A DNA stretch of 52,451 nt from Nitrospiria bacterium (lineage in GTDB: Bacteria; Nitrospirota; Nitrospiria; JACQBZ01), in assembly GCA_035517655.1 (NCBI GenBank), contig DATIYJ010000064.1:1-52451 (forward strand), in the 5' to 3' direction. A program made the position numbers and the translations under genes. The notes beneath the pieces were generated by a model that searched no databases, had not been told where the DNA came from, and saw only the letters and a list, made by a program, of their open reading frames with translations. The number at the start of each line of letters is the position of its first letter. The stretch's first letter is position 1. Positions 8,698-16,059 of this stretch are shown one piece after another.

Positions 8698-10401
8698 ATG
8701 CCGACGATCCAGGTCAAAATGAAGGATCTTGAGACTCTCCTGGGCCGGCCCATCACACGGTCGGAGTTGACCGACCGGCTGCCGTTGGTGAAGGGCGAGA
8801 TCAAAGAGCACGACGAGTCCACCGGCGAGTTGAAGCTCGAATTGAACGACACGAACCGGCCGGACCTGTGGTGCGTCGAGGGAATCGCCCGGCAGATCAG
8901 AACGCATCGCCTGAGGAAGGCCGTTCCATACCCCTTCTACAAGGGGAAACGGAAAGCGGCGGCCGTCATCGAGGTGGCGCCATCCTTGAAAGCCATCCGC
9001 CCGCACATCGGCGCCTGCGTCGCGCGCGGGTTGTCCATCGATGAAGAGACCTTGGTGCAACTGATCCAGACGCAGGAGAAGCTGAGCGAGAGCTTCGGTC
9101 GAAAGCGGCAACTGGTTTCGATCGGGCTCTATCGCCTGGCCGAGATCGGTTTTCCCGTGTTCTACAAAACGGTCGAACCGGACGGCGTCCGATTCGTTCC
9201 CCTCGGGTTCGATCTCCCGATGACGCCGGCCGAGATTTTAAAAAAGCATCCCAAGGGTCTGGCGTACGCGGGCATTTTGTCCGGAACCACGGCCTATCCT
9301 CTGCTGGTCGATCGGGAGAACAAGGTTCTTTCATTCCCGCCGATCATCAACAGCCGCGCCGTCGGTGAGGTGCGGGCGGGGGATCGCGATCTGTTCGTCG
9401 AGGCGACCGGGACCGATCATCGTATGGTGATGCTCGCCGTGAATATTCTGGCGGCGAACCTTGCCGATCGGGGCGCCGAGATCGACCCGGTCGAGGTCCG
9501 TTATCCGTACGCCACCGACCTGGGTCGAAGGATTGCCATGCCGTCCGTTTTGTCCAGGCCGATGAGCGTGGAGTTGGATCAATTTAGTTCGGCCCTGGGT
9601 CAAACGGTCACGATCCCGAACGCAATGTCGGTCCTGAAGGCGTACGGGTACGATGTTAAAGTCCGCGGGCGGCGCCTCACGGTCTCCGTTCCGGCCTATC
9701 GGGACGATCTGCTTCATCCGGTGGACGTGGTGGAGGATTTTGCCATCAGCCGCGGGTATGAAAGTTTTGAGCCCGAGATGCCGTCCGAATTCACCGTGGG
9801 AGGGCTCTCGGCGATCGAGCAGTTTTCGGATCGGGCACGGGAATCCATGATCGGGATGGGATTCCAGGAAGTGATCTCAAACATCCTGACGAATCAGGAG
9901 GAATCGGTCGATCGGATGAACCTTTCCGGCAGGAAGGTCGGTCTGGTCTCGGTTGAGAACGTGATGTCCCAGACCTACTCGGCGCTGCGGAATGGGATCA
10001 TCCCGTCTCTGCTGAGGGTGGAAGCCGCCAGCTCGAAAAGTTTTTACCCTCATCGGATTTTTGAGGCGGGTGAGACGGCCGTCGTGGACGCAAAAGCGCC
10101 GGAGGGAACGCAAACCCTTTTGAAGTTGGCCGCCCTCATCGCCCATCCGGCGGCCAACTTCTCGGAACTGCATTCCTTTCTGGATCTGTTGATGTACTAT
10201 CTGGGCGCGAGCTATCGATTGGAACCGGTTTCCCATCCTTCCTTCATCGAGGGTCGAGTCGGGAAGATCGTGATCGAAGGCCGCGACCTTGGCCTCATCG
10301 GCGAACTTCACCCACAGGTCCTTGAGAACTGGCAGATCGCCATGCCCGGGACGGTTTTCGAATTGGCCCTGGACGCTCTCGCCGAATCGTTGCAGAAATA
10401 G
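8698..10401 (+). CDS. pheT: Phenylalanyl-tRNA synthetase beta subunit, archaeal/eukaryotic type
   Basis: Partner of PheS in the alpha2-beta2 enzyme; carries the editing (B3/B4) region. At 567 residues it is the archaeal/eukaryotic form: bacterial PheT is near 800 residues with an N-terminal tRNA-binding EMAP-like domain and a C-terminal ferredoxin-fold anticodon domain, and neither is seen here. The LELNDTNRPDLWCVEG segment (47-62), a B5 region at about 285-360 and a degenerate class II core at 370-567 (ending TVFELALDALAESL) fit the short form. Start ATG is three bases after the pheS stop. Confidence 0.95.
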   Translation: MPTIQVKMKDLETLLGRPITRSELTDRLPLVKGEIKEHDESTGELKLELNDTNRPDLWCVEGIARQIRTHRLRKAVPYPFYKGKRKAAAVIEVAPSLKAIRPHIGACVARGLSIDEETLVQLIQTQEKLSESFGRKRQLVSIGLYRLAEIGFPVFYKTVEPDGVRFVPLGFDLPMTPAEILKKHPKGLAYAGILSGTTAYPLLVDRENKVLSFPPIINSRAVGEVRAGDRDLFVEATGTDHRMVMLAVNILAANLADRGAEIDPVEVRYPYATDLGRRIAMPSVLSRPMSVELDQFSSALGQTVTIPNAMSVLKAYGYDVKVRGRRLTVSVPAYRDDLLHPVDVVEDFAISRGYESFEPEMPSEFTVGGLSAIEQFSDRARESMIGMGFQEVISNILTNQEESVDRMNLSGRKVGLVSVENVMSQTYSALRNGIIPSLLRVEAASSKSFYPHRIFEAGETAVVDAKAPEGTQTLLKLAALIAHPAANFSELHSFLDLLMYYLGASYRLEPVSHPSFIEGRVGKIVIEGRDLGLIGELHPQVLENWQIAMPGTVFELALDALAESLQK

Positions 10402-10493
10402 ATGCTTCCAAACAATAAAGCGATAGCTTCCCCACATTCCTTCCCATCATTGCCGAGCGATTCAAGACCTGAACGCAGTCGAGGAGACCGATC

Positions 10494-11237
10494 ATGACAA
10501 CGATACTTCATGGAAACTCGTTGAACCAACCGATCGTCGATGTTCGCCGTGACCGCGAACGATTTCATACCCGGGCCGGCTGGCTGGATTCCTATCACAG
10601 TTTCAGTTTCAGCCATCATTACGATCCGGCCAATACGCATCATGGGCTGTTGCGGGTCAGCAACGACGACGTCATCAAGGCCGGGACCGGGTTTTCGACC
10701 CATCCCCATCAGGATATGGAGATCGTAACGTGGGTGCTCGATGGAGAACTGGAGCACAAGGACTCGGTTGGAAACAAGGGCATTATCTATCCGGGGCTGG
10801 CGCAGCGGATGAGCGCCGGAACCGGCATCTGGCATTCGGAGATGAATCCGAGAGGGGACCGCGACGTCCGTCTGGTCCAGATGTGGGTCCTTCCGGATAC
10901 GGAAAGCGCGGACCCCGGCTACGAGCAGCTCGACATCAATTCCCAGCTCAAGCAGGGTGGGCTGGTTCCCATCGCTTCGGGTCGCGGGCATCAGGCCGCG
11001 ATCTCGATCCGTCAGCGCGGCGCCGTGTTATGGGGCGGGCGTCTTCGTCCGGGAGAATCGGCGCGGATCCCGGAGTCGCGCTTTGTCCATCTTTATGTGG
11101 CCAAGGGCGCCGTGGAATTGGAAGAGGCTGGCTCTCTCGCGGCCGGGGACGCCGTCCGGCTCACCGCAGCCGGCGCGCGGCGGATGACGGCTGATCCGAC
11201 CACCGGCGCGGAAGTGCTTTTATGGGAGATGGAATGA
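10494..11237 (+). CDS. Pirin family protein (YhhW-like)
   Basis: A 247-residue bicupin with the pirin signature: AGWLDSYHSFSF near the N-terminus, then the metal site STHPHQDMEIVTWVL (two His) and GTGIWHSEMNP (His and Glu). Such proteins bind Fe; some bacterial members act as quercetinases or regulate metabolic enzymes. GGAGA precedes the ATG. The gene converges on rplT, 22 bases away. The substrate cannot be told from sequence. Confidence 0.92.
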   Translation: MTTILHGNSLNQPIVDVRRDRERFHTRAGWLDSYHSFSFSHHYDPANTHHGLLRVSNDDVIKAGTGFSTHPHQDMEIVTWVLDGELEHKDSVGNKGIIYPGLAQRMSAGTGIWHSEMNPRGDRDVRLVQMWVLPDTESADPGYEQLDINSQLKQGGLVPIASGRGHQAAISIRQRGAVLWGGRLRPGESARIPESRFVHLYVAKGAVELEEAGSLAAGDAVRLTAAGARRMTADPTTGAEVLLWEME

Positions 11238-11259
11238 TGGTCAAGAACGGCTTGAGGGA

Positions 11260-11628
11260 CTAGGCCGCCGCCGCGGCCAACTTGGCTTTGGCTGTTTCCG
11301 CGATTTTTGCGAACCCCTGGGGATCGGTCACGGCCAGATCGGCCAGGACTTTCCGATCCAGGCCGATTCCCGCTTTCTTCAATCCGGCCATAAACTTCGA
11401 GTACGAAAGACCGTGACCGGACACGGCGGCGTTAATCCGCACGATCCAAAGCCGCCGAAAATCCCGTTTCCGTTGCCGTCGGTCGCGGTAAGCGTATTGC
11501 CGGCCTTTGTCCACCAGCTCCGTTGCGGTTCGGAAAAGCCGATGCTTGCCGCCCCAAAATCCCTTGGCCAGTTTCAACCGGCCCTTGCGGCGTGTTCTTG
11601 TTTTGGGACCTCCTTTTGCGCGTGGCAT
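11260..11628 (-). CDS. rplT: 50S ribosomal protein bL20
   Basis: 122 residues beginning [16 protein letters not shown], with the very basic N-terminal arm, then [21 protein letters not shown] and a globular C-terminal RNA-binding domain. An Ala-rich tail ends the protein. AAGGAG lies before the ATG. It is the last gene of thrS-infC-rpmI-rplT; L20 commonly represses its own operon, although I did not identify the operator. Confidence 0.98.
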   Translation of the reverse strand: MPRAKGGPKTRTRRKGRLKLAKGFWGGKHRLFRTATELVDKGRQYAYRDRRQRKRDFRRLWIVRINAAVSGHGLSYSKFMAGLKKAGIGLDRKVLADLAVTDPQGFAKIAETAKAKLAAAAA

Positions 11629-11658
11629 ACCTTCACTCCTTCCTGTGCATAGTTTAGT

Positions 11659-11856
11659 TCAGGCGTATGGCAACAGGCGTTTGATCGACTGTTGATCCGC
11701 CTTCGAAACCAGTCCCGTGGACTTGAGGTGTCTCTTACGGGACCGAGTTTTGTGGGTTAATAAATGGCGCTTTCCGGTCTGCCTATGTTTAATCTTGCCG
11801 GTTCCGGTCCGCTTGAACCGTTTGGCCACTCCTTTGTGTGATTTTAGCTTCGGCAT
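11659..11856 (-). CDS. rpmI: 50S ribosomal protein bL35
   Basis: 65 residues, MPKLKSHKGVAKRFKRTGTG onward, with the typical Lys/Arg-rich composition. The frame is open seven codons further upstream, but the ATG at 11856, about ten bases after AAGGA, gives the family N-terminus. It sits 27 bases after infC and 30 before rplT. Confidence 0.98.
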   Translation of the reverse strand: MPKLKSHKGVAKRFKRTGTGKIKHRQTGKRHLLTHKTRSRKRHLKSTGLVSKADQQSIKRLLPYA

Positions 11857-11883
11857 TTGTTTAGCACGTCCTTTCAACGAACA

Positions 11884-12402
11884 TCACGCGGTTTGGGGTT
11901 TGGGCGACAGGATCAAGATCATGTTTCGCCCTTCCAGTCGAGGTTGCTGTTCGATGATTCCGATGTCGTTCACGGCCTCGATCACCTTGCCCAGGGTCAT
12001 TTTTCCGGCATCCAGGTAAGCCATTTCTCTCCCGCGGAACATCATGGTGACCTTGACTTTATCGCTGGCCTGTAAGAATTCACGAACATGACGAATTTTA
12101 AAATCCAGGTCGTGTTTGTCCGTATGCGGTCTCAATTTGATCTCTTTCACATGCGTTGTCTTCTGATGTTGCTTCATCGCATGGAGTTTTTTGTTCTGTT
12201 CGTATTTGAATTTTCCGTAATCCATAATACGACAGACGGGCGGCTGAGACGTCGGCGCCACTTCCACCAAATCATAGCCCAGCTCCGCGGCCTTCGTAAT
12301 GGCCTCTCGCGTCGGCAGGACCCCGAGCTGTTCTCCGTCGACTCCGATGACACGGACTTCTCGGACACGGATTTCGTTGTTGACACGCTGTTTGACCGCG
12401 AT
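11884..12402 (-). CDS. infC: Translation initiation factor IF-3 (ATC start codon)
   Basis: Prevents 30S/50S association and proofreads initiator tRNA. The C-terminal domain (KEIKLRPHTDKHDLDFKI, then VKVTMMFRGREMAY) is obvious. The N-terminal domain (VNNEIRVREVRVIGVDGEQL) lies upstream of the first ATG/GTG in this frame. Extending the frame leads to an ATC at 12402-12400, eight bases after a perfect AGGAGG (12416-12411), giving a 172-residue protein of normal length. IF3 genes classically use AUU or AUC starts, which make infC translation self-limiting. It follows thrS by 61 bases. Confidence 0.95.
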   Translation of the reverse strand: MAVKQRVNNEIRVREVRVIGVDGEQLGVLPTREAITKAAELGYDLVEVAPTSQPPVCRIMDYGKFKYEQNKKLHAMKQHQKTTHVKEIKLRPHTDKHDLDFKIRHVREFLQASDKVKVTMMFRGREMAYLDAGKMTLGKVIEAVNDIGIIEQQPRLEGRNMILILSPKPQTA

Positions 12403-12463
12403 AGGGGACTCCTCCTTTCTTTACGGTGGTCCGACTTCGATCACGAAATCGGGTCCTGAGTTA

Positions 12464-14443
12464 TCACGATGCCCTTTGATCGACTTCACCCTTCAGCCGA
12501 TCGATGAAGGCGTTGACGTCCACCTCGCCGAGATTGTCTCCGCTGCGTTTGCGCACCGAAAGCTTTCCGCTTTGGGCCTCGCGGGCTCCGAGAATGACCA
12601 TGTAAGGGACTTTTGCCATCTCCGCTTCGCGGATTTTTAATCCGATTTTTTCGTTCCGAGGATCCGTTTCCACCCGGAAACCGGTTTCGGTCAACCGTCG
12701 GGAGACCTCGTTCGCGTACCCGTGCTGCTGGTCCGTGATCGGCATCACCTTGACCTGGACCGGGGCGAGCCAGAGCGGAAAGGCGCCGGCGTAGTGCTCG
12801 ATCAGGACTCCGAAGAACCGTTCGATCGATCCCATCAGCGCGCGATGAATCATAATGGGTTGATGTTCTTTGCCGTCTTCCCCGATGTAGGAAAGATTAA
12901 ACCGCTGCGGCAGATTGAAGTCGACCTGAACGGTGGTGCATTGCCAGGACCGGCCGAGCGCGTCCTTGATCTTGAGGTCGATCTTGGGGCCGTAGAAAAC
13001 CCCCTCGCCGGGGTCGATGCGATAGGCCATGCCCTTGGTCTTGAGAGCCGATTCCAGGGCGGAGGTGGCCCGTTCCCAGTTTTCGGGAGAGCCCACCGCC
13101 TTTTCAGGTCGCGTGGAGACATAGATTTCGTATTCGCTGAAGCCGAAGGTTTTTAGTGTCAAGACCGTCAGGTCCAGAACCTTGAGGATCTCCTGTTCGA
13201 TCTGGTCCGGTCGGCAGAACAGATGGGCGTCGTCCTGTGTAAAGCCCCGGACCCTCAACAGACCGTGAAGGACTCCGGACCGTTCATAACGATAAACGGT
13301 GCCCAATTCCGCGAAGCGGATCGGCAGATCCCGATAGCTCCGAAGGTGAGACTTGTAGATCATGATATGGAAAGGGCAGTTCATCGGCTTGAGTTCATAC
13401 TCGATTCCTTCGATGGACATCGGCGCGTACATGTTCTCCCGATAAAAATCGAGGTGACCGCTTTGTCTCCAAAGATCCAGCCTGGCGATATGGGGAGAGT
13501 ATACGAAGTCATAACCATGCCGCTGGTGTTGTTCTCGCCAGAAATCCTCGATCTGTTTCCGGATCTGGGCGCCTTTGGGATGCCAGATAACCAATCCAGG
13601 CCCGATTTCATCCATGACGTTGTACAAATCCAGATCCCGGCCCAGCCGCCGGTGATCGCGCCGTTTGATCTCTTCCAGCCGTTTCAGATGTTGGTCCAGG
13701 GCCTCCTGGCTCGGAAAGGATGTGCCGTAAATCCGTTGCAGCATCGGGTTGCGTTCGTCCCCCCGCCAATACGCCCCTGCGCTGGTGAGCAGTTTGAAGG
13801 CCGGGACGTGCTGGGTGGAGAGGACATGAGGGCCGCGGCACAAATCGGTGAAGGGCCCTTGTTCATAAACCGTGATGGTTTCGTTTTCCGGCAGCTCACG
13901 GATGAGTTCGATTTTATACGGTTCACCTTGGGCTTCAAAGAAACGGATGGCGTCTGTTTTTGAAAGCGTCTTTCGCTCGAAAGAATAACGCGCCGAGCTA
14001 ATTTCCTTCATTTTCCTCTCGATCTTTTCCAGGTCTTCCGGGGTGAAGGGCCGTCCCAGGTCGAAATCATAATAAAACCCGTCCTCGATCGGGGGACCGA
14101 TCGCCAGTTTGGCTTTCGGAAAAAGTTCCTTAACAGCCTGGGCCATGATATGGGCGCTGCTGTGACGGAACACCTCTTGTCCTTCCGGGGAAGAGAAAAA
14201 GACCGGTTCAATGATCAGGGGAAGCGTCGACGCTTCCGCCTCCGACAACCGTTGACCCAGACCCATCACGCTTCCGTTGACTTTGACGGCGACGGGTACC
14301 TCCTTCCAGGACGATTGGGCCTGGTCGAGCACCTCGGACAACAGGGTGCCCTTTGCGAACCGTCGTTCGGTCCGGTCTGGAAATCGAACCGTTACTTCCT
14401 GGGCTGATGAGGCGGTTTCTTTCATCGAATTTAGATGCGCCAT
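12464..14443 (-). CDS. thrS: Threonyl-tRNA synthetase
   Basis: 659 residues in the usual order. A TGS domain spans about residues 15-75. The editing domain carries HSSAHIMAQAV near 93 and a later TDLCRGPHV zinc-like site. The class II catalytic core has motif 2 near RYERSGVLHGLLRVRGFTQD and motif 3 near HRALMGSIERFFGVLIEHY. The C-terminal anticodon-binding domain is complete. Start ATG at 14443; an in-frame ATG six codons later is an alternative. First gene of the thrS-infC-rpmI-rplT cluster. Confidence 0.97.
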   Translation of the reverse strand: MAHLNSMKETASSAQEVTVRFPDRTERRFAKGTLLSEVLDQAQSSWKEVPVAVKVNGSVMGLGQRLSEAEASTLPLIIEPVFFSSPEGQEVFRHSSAHIMAQAVKELFPKAKLAIGPPIEDGFYYDFDLGRPFTPEDLEKIERKMKEISSARYSFERKTLSKTDAIRFFEAQGEPYKIELIRELPENETITVYEQGPFTDLCRGPHVLSTQHVPAFKLLTSAGAYWRGDERNPMLQRIYGTSFPSQEALDQHLKRLEEIKRRDHRRLGRDLDLYNVMDEIGPGLVIWHPKGAQIRKQIEDFWREQHQRHGYDFVYSPHIARLDLWRQSGHLDFYRENMYAPMSIEGIEYELKPMNCPFHIMIYKSHLRSYRDLPIRFAELGTVYRYERSGVLHGLLRVRGFTQDDAHLFCRPDQIEQEILKVLDLTVLTLKTFGFSEYEIYVSTRPEKAVGSPENWERATSALESALKTKGMAYRIDPGEGVFYGPKIDLKIKDALGRSWQCTTVQVDFNLPQRFNLSYIGEDGKEHQPIMIHRALMGSIERFFGVLIEHYAGAFPLWLAPVQVKVMPITDQQHGYANEVSRRLTETGFRVETDPRNEKIGLKIREAEMAKVPYMVILGAREAQSGKLSVRKRSGDNLGEVDVNAFIDRLKGEVDQRAS

Positions 14444-14607
14444 TATGTTGAGTCGCTTGCCCTAAACGGCAAAGGCATCACTCCGAACCCGGTGGTGTGC
14501 ACGTTAGAGTCTACGTGGGAGCATGACTCATCGCAGAACAACGTCACACAACCTGTTCGTCACGATGCCTTTTCATCCGTCGCTCTATGACCCAATGTAT
14601 AAGATTA
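14444..14607 (-). promoter_or_regulatory. thrS leader with long-range inverted repeat
   Basis: The 164 bases between tRNA-Val and thrS hold a 9-bp perfect inverted repeat, AAAGGCATC (14471-14479) and GATGCCTTT (14564-14572), that could close an 84-nt loop in the transcript. There is no T-box antiterminator motif and no terminator, so control, if any, would differ from the Firmicute type. ThrRS represses its own mRNA in E. coli; that is only an analogy here. Confidence 0.35.
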
Positions 14608-14682
14608 TGGTAGGCACGGGCGGTCTTGAACCGCCGACCTCTACCGTGTCAAGGTAGCGCTCTACCCCTGAGCTACGCGCCT
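14608..14682 (-). tRNA. tRNA-Val (anticodon GAC)
   Basis: On the minus strand AGGCGCG pairs with CGTGCCT, followed by discriminator A and an encoded CCA (14610-14608). The D arm has TAGCTCAGGGGTAGAGC, the anticodon loop is CTTGACA with anticodon GAC, and the T arm has GGTTCAA. It is complete and 75 nt long. Confidence 0.95.
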
Positions 14683-14694
14683 ATGGTGGATAAA

Positions 14695-14723
14695 ATCCTA
14701 ATATAATCCGCTTGATTTGTCAA
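14695..14723 (-). promoter_or_regulatory. Promoter of tRNA-Val
   Basis: TTGACA (14723-14718), 17 nt, TAGGAT (14700-14695) on the minus strand, with the -10 box ending 12 bases before the mature tRNA end at 14682. Confidence 0.7.
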
Positions 14724-14834
14724 GAAAATAGGCGTGGCATGGGTCCGGTTCGATACGGAGATTCCATCTTCCTCTTGGATGCCGGAACCCAACCGATCCG
14801 GAGCGGGATTTTTTCGGATAAAAAGGTGAGCGGC

Positions 14835-15107
14835 CTATTTCACAGCGGTCTTCAGTTCCTTGCCGGCTGAAAACTTCGGAACCCGGCAGGCCGGGATCTT
14901 AATAACATCTCCGGTCTTCGGATTTCGGCCCACCCGGGGCTTTCTCTTGGTTACCGAAAACGTTCCAAAGCCGATCAAGCTGACCTTCTGCCCCTTTTTA
15001 AGGGCGGAAGTAATACCGTCAATGGCCGCATTCAGCGCGTCTCCGGCGGCCACTTTGCTGATTCCGGCCATACCGGAAATTTTTTCAATCAATTCGTGTT
15101 TGGTCAT
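14835..15107 (-). CDS. HU-family DNA-binding protein
   Basis: 90 residues, MTKHELIEKISGMAGISKVA onward, with the DNA-arm signature GFGTFSVTKRKPRVGRNPKTG. This is a nucleoid protein that bends DNA as a dimer. GAGGG precedes the ATG at 15107. The frame is open seven codons upstream but the chosen start gives the canonical N-terminus. HU and IHF subunits are hard to separate by eye; the lack of IHF-specific extensions favours HU. Confidence 0.95.
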   Translation of the reverse strand: MTKHELIEKISGMAGISKVAAGDALNAAIDGITSALKKGQKVSLIGFGTFSVTKRKPRVGRNPKTGDVIKIPACRVPKFSAGKELKTAVK

Positions 15108-15300
15108 GGAAATAAGCCCTCTACACATTCCCTGGTTGGGAACGAATCATCGGTTGATGCGATGTTAAACGTTGACTCTCAGTACCAGCGATTACGCGAT
15201 GAGTGGCGGGGGTTAAAGACCGCGAGATCGGGCAATCCGTAGTAAGAGCGTTGGTAAAATATCAACTCATTCGGCCGTTGTCAAGCGGATTTTCGCCGGT

Positions 15301-15900
15301 TTATTTTGAGCGATTATTATGGATCCGAATCTTTAGCTCTTTGATCTTTTTTCGAAGCGTGTTCCGGTTAATCCCGAGCAGATGGGACGCTTGGATTTGA
15401 TTCCCGTTTGTTTCCTTCAGCGTGATCGCGATCAACGGCCGTTCGATTTCTCGAAGCAACATGGAGTGCAGGTTGCGGCCGCCCGAGGCTTTCATTCGTT
15501 TGACGAAATCTTTGAGCCGATGCTCCATAAATTCCTCCAGAGCCAGATCCGGGGCCTTTTTCGGCTGGACCGGTTTGGCTTGGGAGGTTGAACTGGAAGA
15601 GGGCTTCTCCAGCAGTTGCATCGTGATTTCGTTGATCCGATCCGCCGTCCGTTTAAGCATCCCCGATGACCCGATGATCATATAGCGATCGTCATGGTGG
15701 CCGTTGCTCACCAGGCGCTTGAGATCCCTCGTCCAGTCTTTCTTCGTTTCCAGGATGACGAGGGGAAAGACATCGTGCTTTAATTTTTGCCGGAGGCGGG
15801 TGGTATCCCGGATCGACAGCACCGTTGCAGGGGTCGACTTTTGGAAGCAATCAAGCAGGGAAGGATCATCGTTGACCAGGAGGACGTTCTTTGCGGACAC
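15301..15900 (-). CDS. Receiver-like/Fis-type HTH regulator without AAA+ domain
   Basis: 199 residues. The N-terminal ~95 resemble a shortened response-regulator receiver: acidic pair Asp11-Asp12 (VLLVNDDPSLL), a strand ending FPLVILETKK where the phospho-acceptor Asp is replaced by Glu51, and a terminal LEKP. A Ser-rich linker follows. The C-terminus is a Fis/NtrC-type helix-turn-helix (ETNGNQIQASHLLGINRNTL). The central sigma54-activating AAA+ domain is missing, so it should act as a stand-alone DNA binder. Start is GTG. The regulon is unknown; hsp20-clpB is its upstream neighbour on the same strand. Confidence 0.75.
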   Translation of the reverse strand: MSAKNVLLVNDDPSLLDCFQKSTPATVLSIRDTTRLRQKLKHDVFPLVILETKKDWTRDLKRLVSNGHHDDRYMIIGSSGMLKRTADRINEITMQLLEKPSSSSTSQAKPVQPKKAPDLALEEFMEHRLKDFVKRMKASGGRNLHSMLLREIERPLIAITLKETNGNQIQASHLLGINRNTLRKKIKELKIRIHNNRSK

Positions 15901-15933
15901 GGTGACACCCGGACGTGGGATAGTCGTATTTCG

Positions 15934-15948
15934 TACTGTTGTTCAGTA
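15934..15948. promoter_or_regulatory. Short palindrome upstream of the Fis-type regulator
   Basis: TACTG-TTGTT-CAGTA, a perfect 5-bp inverted repeat 34 bases before the start of the regulator gene. It could be an autoregulatory operator; this is a guess from position. Confidence 0.25.
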
Positions 15949-16017
15949 AACGCGAAGAAGAAACGTCAAGAATAACGAGGACGCATAGCCTGTGTATCAC
16001 AATCCGGCAAAACCTGT

Positions 16018-16059
16018 CAATAACAAATTAAGAAAGGACCGGGCCGTTCGGCCGGGTCC
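16018..16059 (-). terminator. Intrinsic terminator overlapping the end of clpB
   Basis: In the clpB direction GGACC-C-GGCC, loop GAAC, GGCC-C-GGTCC (16059-16036) is followed by a T-rich run TTTCTTAATTT. The hairpin encodes the last ClpB residues and the TAA stop lies in the T-rich tract. Confidence 0.65.

Noticed and set aside
14444-14607. T-box riboswitch ahead of thrS
   Set aside because: No GGGTGGNACCGCG-type antiterminator, no specifier stem and no terminator are visible.
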